A stretch of DNA of 34,994 bases from Bacteroidales bacterium (GTDB lineage Bacteria > Bacteroidota > Bacteroidia > Bacteroidales > JAFGUD01): NCBI GenBank assembly GCA_016938685.1, contig JAFGUD010000222.1:1-34994 (forward strand). The letters are read 5' to 3'. This document shows, in pieces, positions 23,262 through 30,927 of this stretch (its first letter is position 1; each line of letters starts with the position of its first letter). Both the position numbers and the translations under genes were made by a program. Under the pieces are notes generated by a model. It worked only from the letters and a program-made list of their open reading frames with translations, did no database searches and was not told the origin of the DNA.

Positions 23262-25228
23262 ATTTTAATACCTAAAATAGCAATATCATCTCTTTGTTGT
23301 TCATTTTTTTGCCAGTTATCAAGCTCACTTATAAGAATAACATTTTGCTCATCCATGTTTTTGTTGCCAATTTGCTGAATAATCTGCATTAGTCTTGGTG
23401 TTCCAAATCTTACTCTTTCAGGGTTGTTTTGGTCAATATAACCGTCAGTAGTAAGATAAATAACATCTCCTTTAGAAGCATTAATGTCTGATTCAGCGTA
23501 TTGTTCATTAGTGTAATTCTGGAAAAATCCGCCAATAGAACGTCTAACTCCTCTAATACGTTTTGCTTGTTTTGTTTTGCGATTATAATATATTAATGGC
23601 CTTTTTGCACCTGCATATGTTAACTTTGTTTTTTCTCCGGTATTGTCAATTCTACAAAGGATAACATCCATTCCGTCGGTCATTTCTGTAGAATCAGTTT
23701 TAAGCAAGCTAGTTAAACCTCTATTGAGATGTTCAAAAATTTGTTTTGGGGAATAAATTTTTCTTTCAGAAACGATTTCAGAAATCATTCTGCTTCCAAT
23801 CATCGACATAAGCGATCCAGGAACTCCGTGACCTGTACAATCTATAACAGCAATAAAATGCAAATCTTTTTTAGGCGTAAAATACCAATAAAAATCGCCT
23901 GAAACAATATCTTTTGGTCTGTAAAGAAGGAAATTTTCAAAATGAGCAGAAATTTCTTTTAAATTAGGTAAAAGTGCGTTTTGGATTCTTTTGGCATATC
24001 TGATACTTCCGGTAATATACTCGTTTTGATGTTCTATATACTGTTTTTGTTCAATTAATTCTTCTTTTTGGGCTCTTAATTCGTGATTAATAGATTGTAG
24101 TTCTTCAGACTGAGTTTGTATTTTAGAGTTTTTATCCGACAACTCTTCGCTAAGTCTTTTTTTCTGTTTAAAGTTTCTGTAAATAATAATAACAATAACT
24201 AAAACAAGAAGAATTACCAAGCCCATTAGACCCATAAATTTTTTTTGAGATTCAACAGTTCCCTGCAAATTGGATAATTCTGCTTTTTGTTTCTCAATAT
24301 CTTTTTCTCGCATTGATATTTCATCGTTCAAAGACTCTAGTCTTTTTGTGTTTTCGTCCATCATTGCTTTTTGGTTGGATATTTCCCATTGTTGAGCTTC
24401 TATGGAATCTTTTTGTTGCTCCAAAACAAGAAGTTTTTGTTTAAGCACATTTTGTTGTAATGTTATTTCTTCACGCAATTCAAGTAAGTTTTGACCCTGA
24501 GTTGCTAAAACATTTTTCTGCTTGTCTACTTCAAATTTTAAGCTGTCTATTGATTTTTTTCTAGTTTCAATTAAAATATTTTGTTGCTGAATTGAAAGAA
24601 GTTGCGCTTCAATTTGTTTTGATTGTTCTTCAAGTTTTAATTCTTGTGTTTTTACTATCTCTTTCTCGTTTTCTAATTCTTCTTCTTTTAATTTGTATAA
24701 TTCTCTAACATCTAATTCTGTTCCGCCAAGAACAAGCAATTTAGGTAAAATATCAAGACCTTGATCTTGAATGTTTTTTTTATTTAATTCAAAACTAATC
24801 TTGTTTTCATCAGTGTAAATAAAATTTAGCATAACGTATAAAATACGTTCAGCATCATCAGATATTAGCAAAATTGGCTTTGTTATTATGCTGTAATACA
24901 ACGATTTAAGCCCGGTATTCATGTCTTTAGTAACAAAAATAGCTTGTGGATTTTGACTTAAAATAAAATCAATATCTGAGTTTGCGATTATTTTGATAGG
25001 AAGGTTTCTTACTTTTTTATCACTTTCGAGTAATCTAAGATAAGGAACAACGGAAGTATCGTTACCAAGAACAGCAATTTTAAATTCATCTAAAGAATTT
25101 TCCTCAGGCCACTCCATATTTACAACAAAATTGTAGATATAGGCAGCTTTAATTTGCGAATCAGAATATTTCTGAGAAAAAGCAAAAAATGGAGCAATTA
25201 ATGATATGAATATTAAAATCTTTCTCAT
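23258..25228 (-). CDS. YfiR-like sensor / coiled coil / SpoIIE-type phosphatase
   Basis: This 656-residue signalling protein has a signal peptide (1-18), then a YfiR/DUF4154 domain (about 22-170: IKAAYIYNFVVNMEWP, FKIAVLGND, PILLISDDAER, then a KISFELNKKN strand). A long coiled coil follows (about 175-325), a transmembrane helix (about 331-351), a second coiled coil, and a cytoplasmic PP2C/SpoIIE (RsbU-like) domain (about 415-656) with GDFYWYF, VIDCTGHGVPGSLMS, TDGMDV and TTDGYIDQ. The Asp residues in these motifs bind the metal. RsbU-like enzymes dephosphorylate anti-sigma-factor antagonists in partner-switching pathways. A periplasmic YfiR domain as sensor is known from Pseudomonas YfiR, where it controls a cyclase; here it is fused to a phosphatase. 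It is divergent from the ECF sigma gene. Confidence 0.88.
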   Translation of the reverse strand: MRKILIFISLIAPFFAFSQKYSDSQIKAAYIYNFVVNMEWPEENSLDEFKIAVLGNDTSVVPYLRLLESDKKVRNLPIKIIANSDIDFILSQNPQAIFVTKDMNTGLKSLYYSIITKPILLISDDAERILYVMLNFIYTDENKISFELNKKNIQDQGLDILPKLLVLGGTELDVRELYKLKEEELENEKEIVKTQELKLEEQSKQIEAQLLSIQQQNILIETRKKSIDSLKFEVDKQKNVLATQGQNLLELREEITLQQNVLKQKLLVLEQQKDSIEAQQWEISNQKAMMDENTKRLESLNDEISMREKDIEKQKAELSNLQGTVESQKKFMGLMGLVILLVLVIVIIIYRNFKQKKRLSEELSDKNSKIQTQSEELQSINHELRAQKEELIEQKQYIEHQNEYITGSIRYAKRIQNALLPNLKEISAHFENFLLYRPKDIVSGDFYWYFTPKKDLHFIAVIDCTGHGVPGSLMSMIGSRMISEIVSERKIYSPKQIFEHLNRGLTSLLKTDSTEMTDGMDVILCRIDNTGEKTKLTYAGAKRPLIYYNRKTKQAKRIRGVRRSIGGFFQNYTNEQYAESDINASKGDVIYLTTDGYIDQNNPERVRFGTPRLMQIIQQIGNKNMDEQNVILISELDNWQKNEQQRDDIAILGIKI

Positions 25229-25371
25229 TTATAAGTTAAAAATGTTAAAAACATCTAGAAATAAATCTGAATAAATCAAAAAAATAAAACACAAAAAACA
25301 GCAATATTAAGTATATTCAATAGTTTGAGAGTAACAAATATCATACAAAAAAAAGAAATAAAAAATTTTTT

Positions 25372-25399
25372 TTTGTTGATGCAACTTAAAATAGATTTG
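25372..25399 (+). promoter_or_regulatory. Promoter of the ECF sigma operon
   Basis: TTTG at 25372-25375, a 16-base spacer, and TAGATTTG at 25392-25399. It ends two bases before the ATG at 25402, so transcription should begin at or inside the annotated start. This suggests a leaderless message or use of the in-frame ATG at 25420. Confidence 0.6.
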
Positions 25400-25401
25400 T
25401 A

Positions 25402-25995
25402 ATGTCTAAAAACCAAAAGATGGAGGAAAAAGAGTTAATTAAAAGATTACTCAGAAAGGAAAGAGCAGCACAAAAATATCTTTTTGAAAAGTATTCTGCT
25501 TTGTTCTATGGAATCTGTCTTAGATATTCTTATTCTAACGATGAAGCTGATGACATTATGCAAGAAGGTTTTTTGAAAATCATGTATAATGTTAAAAAAT
25601 ATTCAGGAAAAGGTTCTTTTGAAGGTTGGATGAAACGAATAATTATCAATAATGCGATTAATTATTATCATAAAAATTACAAATACAGGCATCATTTTGA
25701 TGTAGACGAAATTAGAGAAACAAAAACAGAGGATAATTTATTGCAAGAAAGTGATTTTACTTATAAGGAATTATTGACTGTTATCAAAGAACTGCCACCT
25801 GGTTACAAACAAATATTCAATCTTTATGCGATTGAAGGTTTTAAGCATAAGGAAATAGCTGAAATGTTGAAAATAAGTGAGAATACTTCTAAGTCGCAGT
25901 ATCATAGAGCAAAAAAGATTTTACAAGATAAGCTGGAAAAAATTTTAGAACAAAGAAAAAAAGCTCTTAAAAACGCACAAAATTCTAATAATTAA
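25402..25995 (+). CDS. RNA polymerase ECF-type sigma factor
   Basis: This 197-residue sigma-70 family member has only regions 2 and 4. Region 2 (about 25-95) has YGICLRYSYSNDEADDIMQEGFLKI and the DNA-melting segment FEGWMKRIIINNAINYYHK. Region 4 (about 130-180) has LPPGYKQIFNLYAIEGFKHKEIAEML and the recognition helix SENTSKSQYHRAKKIL. It directs RNA polymerase to alternative promoters and is normally held by a membrane anti-sigma factor. The next gene, 20 bases downstream, encodes a membrane protein with a short cytoplasmic N-terminus that could do this. Translation may instead start at the ATG at 25420, six residues in, because the promoter ends right before 25402. Confidence 0.92.
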   Translation: MSKNQKMEEKELIKRLLRKERAAQKYLFEKYSALFYGICLRYSYSNDEADDIMQEGFLKIMYNVKKYSGKGSFEGWMKRIIINNAINYYHKNYKYRHHFDVDEIRETKTEDNLLQESDFTYKELLTVIKELPPGYKQIFNLYAIEGFKHKEIAEMLKISENTSKSQYHRAKKILQDKLEKILEQRKKALKNAQNSNN

Positions 25996-26015
25996 GACAT
26001 TAACCACAATATATC

Positions 26016-27233
26016 ATGAGCAATAATTTTGAAAATATTTTCAAAAACAAATTCGAGAATTATGAGCAAAAGCCTAATCCCGAATTATGGAGCAAAATTG
26101 ACAGAAAGCTTACAAAATTAACTGTTTTGAAAATTTCTGCAATTGTTCTGTCTGTTTCTGTTTTTGTAGTATTAGGACTTGTCTTTTTCCCGAAAAACCA
26201 GGACAAAACAATTACTTCGCCAAATAACACTTTGACCGAAATAACTAATAATAAATCTGTTAGTGTTGTTGAGAATAATAATATGTTAGTGCAACATTCT
26301 AATAATAAAACACTTAAAGATAATGTCGTTATTAGCAACTATCAAAAAACAAAAGTAATTTTTGCTGTAACAAATCCAATTTTTGTTAATATTTCGACAG
26401 AAGATAGTTTAGTTGATAATAAAATTAACGATGCTGAAAATTTTAATAAAGGATTTACATTATCTGATGAAGAAGGTTGTTCTCCTTTGACAATTATTGT
26501 TGAAAATGAAGCAACTGATTACAAAAATCTGGTATGGAAAATCAATAATCAAGAGTTTGATAATTCTGATAAATTTGAAGTAACACTTGACGAACCAGGA
26601 ACTTATGAAATAATGTTATCCCGAGACGAACATGGAACAACAAATATTTATAAAGACACCGTTACTGTTCTTTCTGTTCCTTTGGCTGATTTCTCTAATC
26701 CAAACGATCTATTTGTAAGTAAAACTGTAGGCTTTGAAAATTTAAGTCAGGATGCTGAAAAATATTCATGGTTTGTGAACAATTTGAAAGTTTCTAATCA
26801 ATATGAACTTAGCTATAAATTCGATAAAGCAGGGACTTATAAAATATCTTTGATTGCAACAAATTCACAAAATTGTTCAGATACAATTACCAAAGAAATT
26901 TCAATAGTAGAACCTGAAATAGATATCATCTTTCCAACAGCATTTTCTCCTAGTAAATCAGGACCAAACGGAGGTTATTATTCAGTTTATGACAATCAGA
27001 ATATAGTATTCCATCCTGTTTCTAATAAGGATATTTCAGAATATAAACTTTTAATCTACGATAGATACGGAAAACAAATATTTGAAAGTGATGACTATAA
27101 TATTGGCTGGGATGGTTACTACCAAAGCAAATTAGTTGAAATTGGAGTATATGTTTATCAAACTCAAGGAACTTTTGCCGATGGTAAAAAATTCAGTTCA
27201 CAAGGTAGCATTACTGTGATATACAACAAATAA
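26016..27233 (+). CDS. Single-pass membrane protein with PKD-like domains and type IX (gliding) C-terminal domain
   Basis: This 405-residue protein has a cytoplasmic N-terminus of about 35 residues (NFENIFKNKFENYEQKPNPELW), as in Bacteroidota proteins paired with ECF sigma factors, then one helix at about 36-57. A low-complexity Asn/Ser/Thr linker follows, then two PKD/Ig-like domains (about 150-225 and 228-298) and a type B gliding-motility C-terminal domain (about 305-405: FPTAFSPSKSGPNGGYY, YKLLIYDRYGKQIFES, GWDGYY, GVYVYQ). The CTD is normally the type IX secretion signal of exported proteins with a cleavable leader; here there is no cleavable leader. It is co-transcribed with the sigma gene. 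Anti-sigma function is inferred from position and topology. A UUCG-type terminator follows. Confidence 0.82.
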   Translation: MSNNFENIFKNKFENYEQKPNPELWSKIDRKLTKLTVLKISAIVLSVSVFVVLGLVFFPKNQDKTITSPNNTLTEITNNKSVSVVENNNMLVQHSNNKTLKDNVVISNYQKTKVIFAVTNPIFVNISTEDSLVDNKINDAENFNKGFTLSDEEGCSPLTIIVENEATDYKNLVWKINNQEFDNSDKFEVTLDEPGTYEIMLSRDEHGTTNIYKDTVTVLSVPLADFSNPNDLFVSKTVGFENLSQDAEKYSWFVNNLKVSNQYELSYKFDKAGTYKISLIATNSQNCSDTITKEISIVEPEIDIIFPTAFSPSKSGPNGGYYSVYDNQNIVFHPVSNKDISEYKLLIYDRYGKQIFESDDYNIGWDGYYQSKLVEIGVYVYQTQGTFADGKKFSSQGSITVIYNK

Positions 27234-27263
27234 ACATAAATTTTTAGCAATTATTTAAGTTTC

Positions 27264-27288
27264 AATCCCCTTTCGAGGGGATTTTTTT
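27264..27288 (+). terminator. Rho-independent terminator of the sigma operon
   Basis: A perfect eight-pair stem, AATCCCCT (27264-27271) with AGGGGATT (27276-27283), has a TTCG tetraloop and seven T residues. Confidence 0.92.
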
Positions 27289-27337
27289 AGCTTCTGTAAT
27301 AAGTCAATGTTTATAAAAATATAATTCTAAGGTTGAG

Positions 27338-27370
27338 TTGACATATAATACAAAAAAAAATATAAATTTG
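27338..27370 (+). promoter_or_regulatory. Bacteroidota-type promoter for the second SpoIIE gene
   Basis: TTG at 27338-27340, a 22-base spacer, and TAAATTTG at 27363-27370. The TTG that could be read as an upstream start codon is therefore better explained as the -33 element; it sits in front of the ATG at 27386 used here. Confidence 0.65.
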
Positions 27371-27385
27371 TCGAAAACCAAAAAC

Positions 27386-28585
27386 ATGCAAAAAGACCTG
27401 AAAATAAAACTCTGGTATTTGTTTAAAGTTAATAGAAAACAATTTATCTGGATTTACTTGTTTTTGTCCGATTTGGTTGTTTTAGGCGGTGTTTGGGCTT
27501 ATTACTACAATCCTGTTTTAGAAGAAAATGCATCCTGGATAACAAAATTTTATTTTAATAATGACGTTGTTTTTTGGTTTGTTTTTTTGCTTTATACAAT
27601 TATAGAAGCATTAGTTTTTTGGAATAATTTTAATAAAGAACACATAAAAATAATCAATAAACAAAATGCGGAATTAGAACAACAAAAAGAAGAAATAGCC
27701 GCTCAAAAGGAAGAAATTTCAAGTCAAAGAGATGAAGCTATTGCTCAAAGAGATAAAATAGAAGACCAGAACAAACTTATTACATCAAGTATTCATTATG
27801 CTGAAAGAATTCAACAAGCCGTTTTACCTTTAAAAAAGGACCTCGAAAAATCATTCGACAATTTTATTCTTTTTAAACCACGAGATATTGTTAGTGGTGA
27901 CTTTTACTGGTTCCGAGAAGCCGGAAATGTGAACATAATTGCAGCTGCCGATTGCACTGGACATGGCGTTCCCGGTGCTTTTGTGAGTATGTTGGGAATT
28001 TCTTTGTTAAATGAAATTGTAGGAGTGCGCAGAATAATTAAATCAAATGAAATTTTAAACACTCTTCGCACCGAAATCAAAAAATCTCTTCATCAACGTG
28101 GCGAAACAATGGAACAACAAGATGGAATGGACATTGCTATTGTTGTTATTGATAAAGTTAAGAAAAAAATCGATTTTTCCGGAGCTAATAATTCTTTGTA
28201 TTTTTGTACAAAAAATCAATTTGAAATAGCTGATAATAAAAAAGTTAAAGAGTCAATTGGGATTGCTAAAACAAAACTATATGAAGTTAAACCCGATAGA
28301 ATGCCAATAGGAATTTACACAAACGAAAAAGATTTTAATTCCTTAGAATTTAGCTTTCAAAACGGTGATATTTTATACATGTTCAGCGATGGTTACATTG
28401 ACCAATTTGGAGGCAAAACCAGACAAAAATTTACGAGTAAACGATTTAAAAGTCTTATTATTGACAATGCCGAAAAACAAATGCATGAACAAAAAGCAAT
28501 TCTAATTGAAACCCTAAAAAATTGGCAAGGGAAAAATGAACAAATAGATGATATTCTTGTTATGGGAATTAAGTTGAACAGTTAA
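27386..28585 (+). CDS. Membrane-anchored SpoIIE-type (RsbU-like) phosphatase
   Basis: This 399-residue protein, taken from the ATG at 27386, has two membrane helices (about residues 20-42 and 61-80) and no obvious extracytoplasmic sensor. A Glu/Gln/Lys coiled coil follows (about 85-135), then the PP2C/SpoIIE domain (about 140-399) with SSIHYAERIQQAVLP, GDFYWF, AADCTGHGVPGAFVS, QDGMDIAI and FSDGYIDQFGG. It is a paralogue of the protein at 23258-25228, sharing nearly all phosphatase motifs and the coiled-coil to IQ-A-LP junction. It presumably dephosphorylates an anti-anti-sigma protein. Its last codons and stop (KLNS, TAA at 28583-28585) lie within repeat R3. It is separated from the sigma operon by a terminator. 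Confidence 0.87.
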   Translation: MQKDLKIKLWYLFKVNRKQFIWIYLFLSDLVVLGGVWAYYYNPVLEENASWITKFYFNNDVVFWFVFLLYTIIEALVFWNNFNKEHIKIINKQNAELEQQKEEIAAQKEEISSQRDEAIAQRDKIEDQNKLITSSIHYAERIQQAVLPLKKDLEKSFDNFILFKPRDIVSGDFYWFREAGNVNIIAAADCTGHGVPGAFVSMLGISLLNEIVGVRRIIKSNEILNTLRTEIKKSLHQRGETMEQQDGMDIAIVVIDKVKKKIDFSGANNSLYFCTKNQFEIADNKKVKESIGIAKTKLYEVKPDRMPIGIYTNEKDFNSLEFSFQNGDILYMFSDGYIDQFGGKTRQKFTSKRFKSLIIDNAEKQMHEQKAILIETLKNWQGKNEQIDDILVMGIKLNS

Positions 28586-28712
28586 CCAGTTGAACAGTAA
28601 CCAGTAACCAGTTGAACAGTAACCAGTAACCAGTTGAACAGTTGACCGGTTTACCAGTAACCAGTTGACAGTTGACAGTTGACAGTTGATCAGTTGGCTA
28701 GTTGATAACTGA
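28572..28712. repeat. Tandem repeat R3: CAGTTGA/CAGTAAC array
   Basis: An array based on 7-base words. It includes a 22-base direct repeat present twice in tandem (28586-28607 and 28608-28629), with a third, diverged copy starting at 28630, and four perfect CAGTTGA units at 28662-28689. It begins inside the 3' end of the SpoIIE gene, so the stop codon is part of it, and runs to about 60 bases before the MurC-like gene. No promoter is visible inside. Confidence 0.88.
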
Positions 28713-28771
28713 ATGATAATTAGACTTATAAACTAAACGACCTCAACCGATAACACAATAACTCAAACTAA

Positions 28772-30121
28772 ATGAACAAATATTTTTTCATAGGCGTAGC
28801 AGGTGTAGGAATGAGTGCAATTGCACAATATCTTGCAAATACAGGCAATATTGTTTACGGTTCGGATAGATTATTTGTAACTGAACCAAACCACAAAGTT
28901 CGTCAACAATTAGAAGCTGAAAATATTAAAACTTTTGTGCAAGGCGAAGCTAAAATAGAAATTGATACCGATTTTGTTGTTGTTTCTACTGCAATTGAAC
29001 CAACTGTTCCCGAATATAAACAAGCACTTGATTTGAATATTCCTGTTATTCATCGTTCCGAAATGCTCAAAAAAATAACTCAAAGCAAAAAAACAATTGC
29101 TATTGCCGGAACATCAGGAAAATCAAGTACAACAGCAATTCTTTACACAATTTTACATGAAAACGGATTTTGTCCTTCAATGCTAAACGGTTCGGGACTT
29201 GCAAGTTTGCAAAAAAACGGTAAAATTGGAAACGCTGCTGTTGGAAAAGGCGACTGGCTTGTAATTGAAGCCGACGAAAGTGATGGAACTCTTGTAAATT
29301 ACACTCCCGAAATAGGCTTAATTTTAAACATCGATCGCGATCACAAAGAATTTGAAGAATTAGAAAAAATATTCGGACAGTTTGCATCACAAGTAACCGA
29401 ACAACTTATTGTTAATTTGGCAAACGAACGCTCCAAAAAATTCTCAAACGGCTCAAAATACGATTTTGGAACAACAAAAACTGATTTTTTTGCCGAAAAT
29501 ATCTCACAAAAAGCAGAAGGATTGTACTTTAGCATAAAAAACGTTGATTTTTTCATTCCAGCAATTGGTTTACACAATGTTGAAAATGCAACTTCTGCCA
29601 TTTCAATTGCCAATTATCTGGGAATCAGTCTTGAAGACATTGCTTCGGCACTAAAAGAATATGCCGGAATTGACCGCAGAATGCAAATTCTTGGTTCAAA
29701 AAACGGAATAACTTTTATAGACGATTATGCTCACAATCCTGCCAAAATTGAAAGTGCAATAAAAACAGCTCAAGTTCTTGGAAACAGAGTGTTTGCTTTC
29801 TTTCAACCGCATGGTTTTACTCCGCTAAAATTTATGAAAGACGAGTTGATTGAAAAGCTGCAAAATACTATGAGGGCAGAAGATGAATTTTATCTTTCCG
29901 AAGTTTTTTATGCCGGAGGAACTGTATCAAAAACAATAACTTCTGACGATGTTGTGGAAGAGATAAAAACCAAAAATATTAACGCTTATTTATCCCAACC
30001 ACGCGATAATTTTGCACTGCAGATAAAAGACAAATTACAATCAGGGGATATTATTTTGCTAATGGGTGCAAGAGATCCTTCTCTTGGGAAATTTGCAGAA
30101 GGACAGTATCTTGAGTTATAA
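28772..30121 (+). CDS. Mur ligase family protein (MurC/Mpl-like)
   Basis: This 449-residue ATP-dependent ligase has the three Mur domains. The N-terminal Rossmann part opens FIGVAGVGMSAIAQYL and includes VVVSTAIEP and IPVIHRSEML, as in MurC and Mpl, which bind UDP-N-acetylmuramate. The ATP loop is GTSGKSSTT (113-121), with Ser where most have His and Ser-Ser for Thr-Thr. Further motifs are VIEADESDGT, NIDRDHKEFE, GLHNVENATSAI, and in the third domain DDYAHNPAKIESAI and GARDPSLGKFA. MurC adds L-Ala to UDP-MurNAc; Mpl re-ligates recycled tripeptide. The non-standard loop and the location away from a division/cell-wall cluster favour a paralogue or Mpl-like recycling enzyme (inference). Confidence 0.82.
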   Translation: MNKYFFIGVAGVGMSAIAQYLANTGNIVYGSDRLFVTEPNHKVRQQLEAENIKTFVQGEAKIEIDTDFVVVSTAIEPTVPEYKQALDLNIPVIHRSEMLKKITQSKKTIAIAGTSGKSSTTAILYTILHENGFCPSMLNGSGLASLQKNGKIGNAAVGKGDWLVIEADESDGTLVNYTPEIGLILNIDRDHKEFEELEKIFGQFASQVTEQLIVNLANERSKKFSNGSKYDFGTTKTDFFAENISQKAEGLYFSIKNVDFFIPAIGLHNVENATSAISIANYLGISLEDIASALKEYAGIDRRMQILGSKNGITFIDDYAHNPAKIESAIKTAQVLGNRVFAFFQPHGFTPLKFMKDELIEKLQNTMRAEDEFYLSEVFYAGGTVSKTITSDDVVEEIKTKNINAYLSQPRDNFALQIKDKLQSGDIILLMGARDPSLGKFAEGQYLEL

Positions 30122-30153
30122 ACTGAAAATTTTATTTTGAAAACAAAAACAAC

Positions 30154-30161
30154 TATTTTTG
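30154..30161 (+). promoter_or_regulatory. -7 element for mntA-hepT
   Basis: TATTTTTG matches TAnnTTTG, ending 16 bases before the ATG at 30178. A TTG at 30137-30139 is 14 bases upstream, shorter than usual. Confidence 0.45.
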
Positions 30162-30177
30162 TAATAAATAATAGAAC

Positions 30178-30507
30178 ATGATGCAACCTTTTTCTGAAAA
30201 AACAATTAAACAGATTTCTAAAATATCTGATTCTCATCATGTTGAGTTTTTATTTCTTTTTGGCTCATCATTAACAAAACAATTTTCTGAAAAAAGCGAC
30301 TATGATTTTCTTGTGAGATTTGGAGAGTTTGAAATTGAAGAATATTTCGACAATTATTTATCCTTAAAAAACGAATTAGAAAATTTACTTGGTATAAATA
30401 TTGATCTTTTAGAGTTTCAAACTTTAACAAATCCTTATTTGAAGGAATCTATCAAACAAAACCACAAATTGATTTATGGACGAAAAAATACTAAAATGGC
30501 TCTATGA
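30178..30507 (+). CDS. mntA: MNT-type nucleotidyltransferase (MntA antitoxin)
   Basis: This 109-residue minimal nucleotidyltransferase has the signature GSSLTKQFSEKSDYDFLV, which fits GS-x10-DxD (GS near residue 30, DYD at about 42-44), with the third carboxylate probably Asp in INIDLLE. In characterised MntA/HepT pairs, this protein transfers AMP groups to a tyrosine of the HEPN toxin and so silences it. Either of two adjacent ATGs (30178, 30181) may start it. Its last 32 bases overlap the hepT start, the usual arrangement for these pairs. The partner is frameshifted, so the antitoxin may now be orphaned. Confidence 0.87.
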   Translation: MMQPFSEKTIKQISKISDSHHVEFLFLFGSSLTKQFSEKSDYDFLVRFGEFEIEEYFDNYLSLKNELENLLGINIDLLEFQTLTNPYLKESIKQNHKLIYGRKNTKMAL

Positions 30508-30825
30508 TATCTCAACATCTATTGATGAAATTAACATTTTCTTTGAAGACAAACCAAGAGATTTTTTTGAATATCAAAAAAACATAATGTTAAAAAGAGC
30601 TGTTGAAAGAAATCTTGAAATAATCGGAGAAGCAGTTAATCGAATTTTAAAAATTGATGAGACTTTTATTGAAAAAATATCTAATGCTAAAGCTATAATT
30701 GGTTTAAGAAATTATGTGATTCATGCTTATGACAATGTTTCTGATAAAACATCTGGGCTGTTATTTCTAAACATCTTCCTGTATTAAAGTCGGAAATAGA
30801 CAACCTGCTTTTTGATAAACAATAA
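30476..30825 (+). pseudogene. hepT: HepT-like HEPN toxin, frameshifted near the C-terminus
   Basis: HEPN-domain ribonuclease toxin partner of MntA. The active-site motif R-x4-H-x-Y is present as RNYVIHAY (about residues 80-87). The frame stays open for 103 residues to a stop at 30785-30787, but from codon 93 the sequence (SGLLFLNIFLY) is unlike HepT. If one base is restored after 30751 (ACA-TCT read as ACA-ATC), the frame continues as IWAVISKHLPVLKSEIDNLL to a stop at 30823-30825. That gives 116 residues and the normal HepT C-terminal helix. So a single-base deletion separates the catalytic motif from its last helix. Either the toxin is inactivated, or the assembly has an error there. Confidence 0.85.
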
Positions 30826-30870
30826 AATGTATTATCAAAAAAACTTTCTTCTTCATTCCACAAAAATGAT

Positions 30871-30878
30871 TACATTTG
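30871..30878 (+). promoter_or_regulatory. -7 element for the YgeY-like hydrolase gene
   Basis: TACATTTG matches TAnnTTTG, 50 bases before the ATG at 30928. No TTG is found at the expected distance. Confidence 0.45.
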
Positions 30879-30927
30879 CAAGATTAATTCTATTTACGAT
30901 TTCAATAATTAACTAACAATATTTCAA

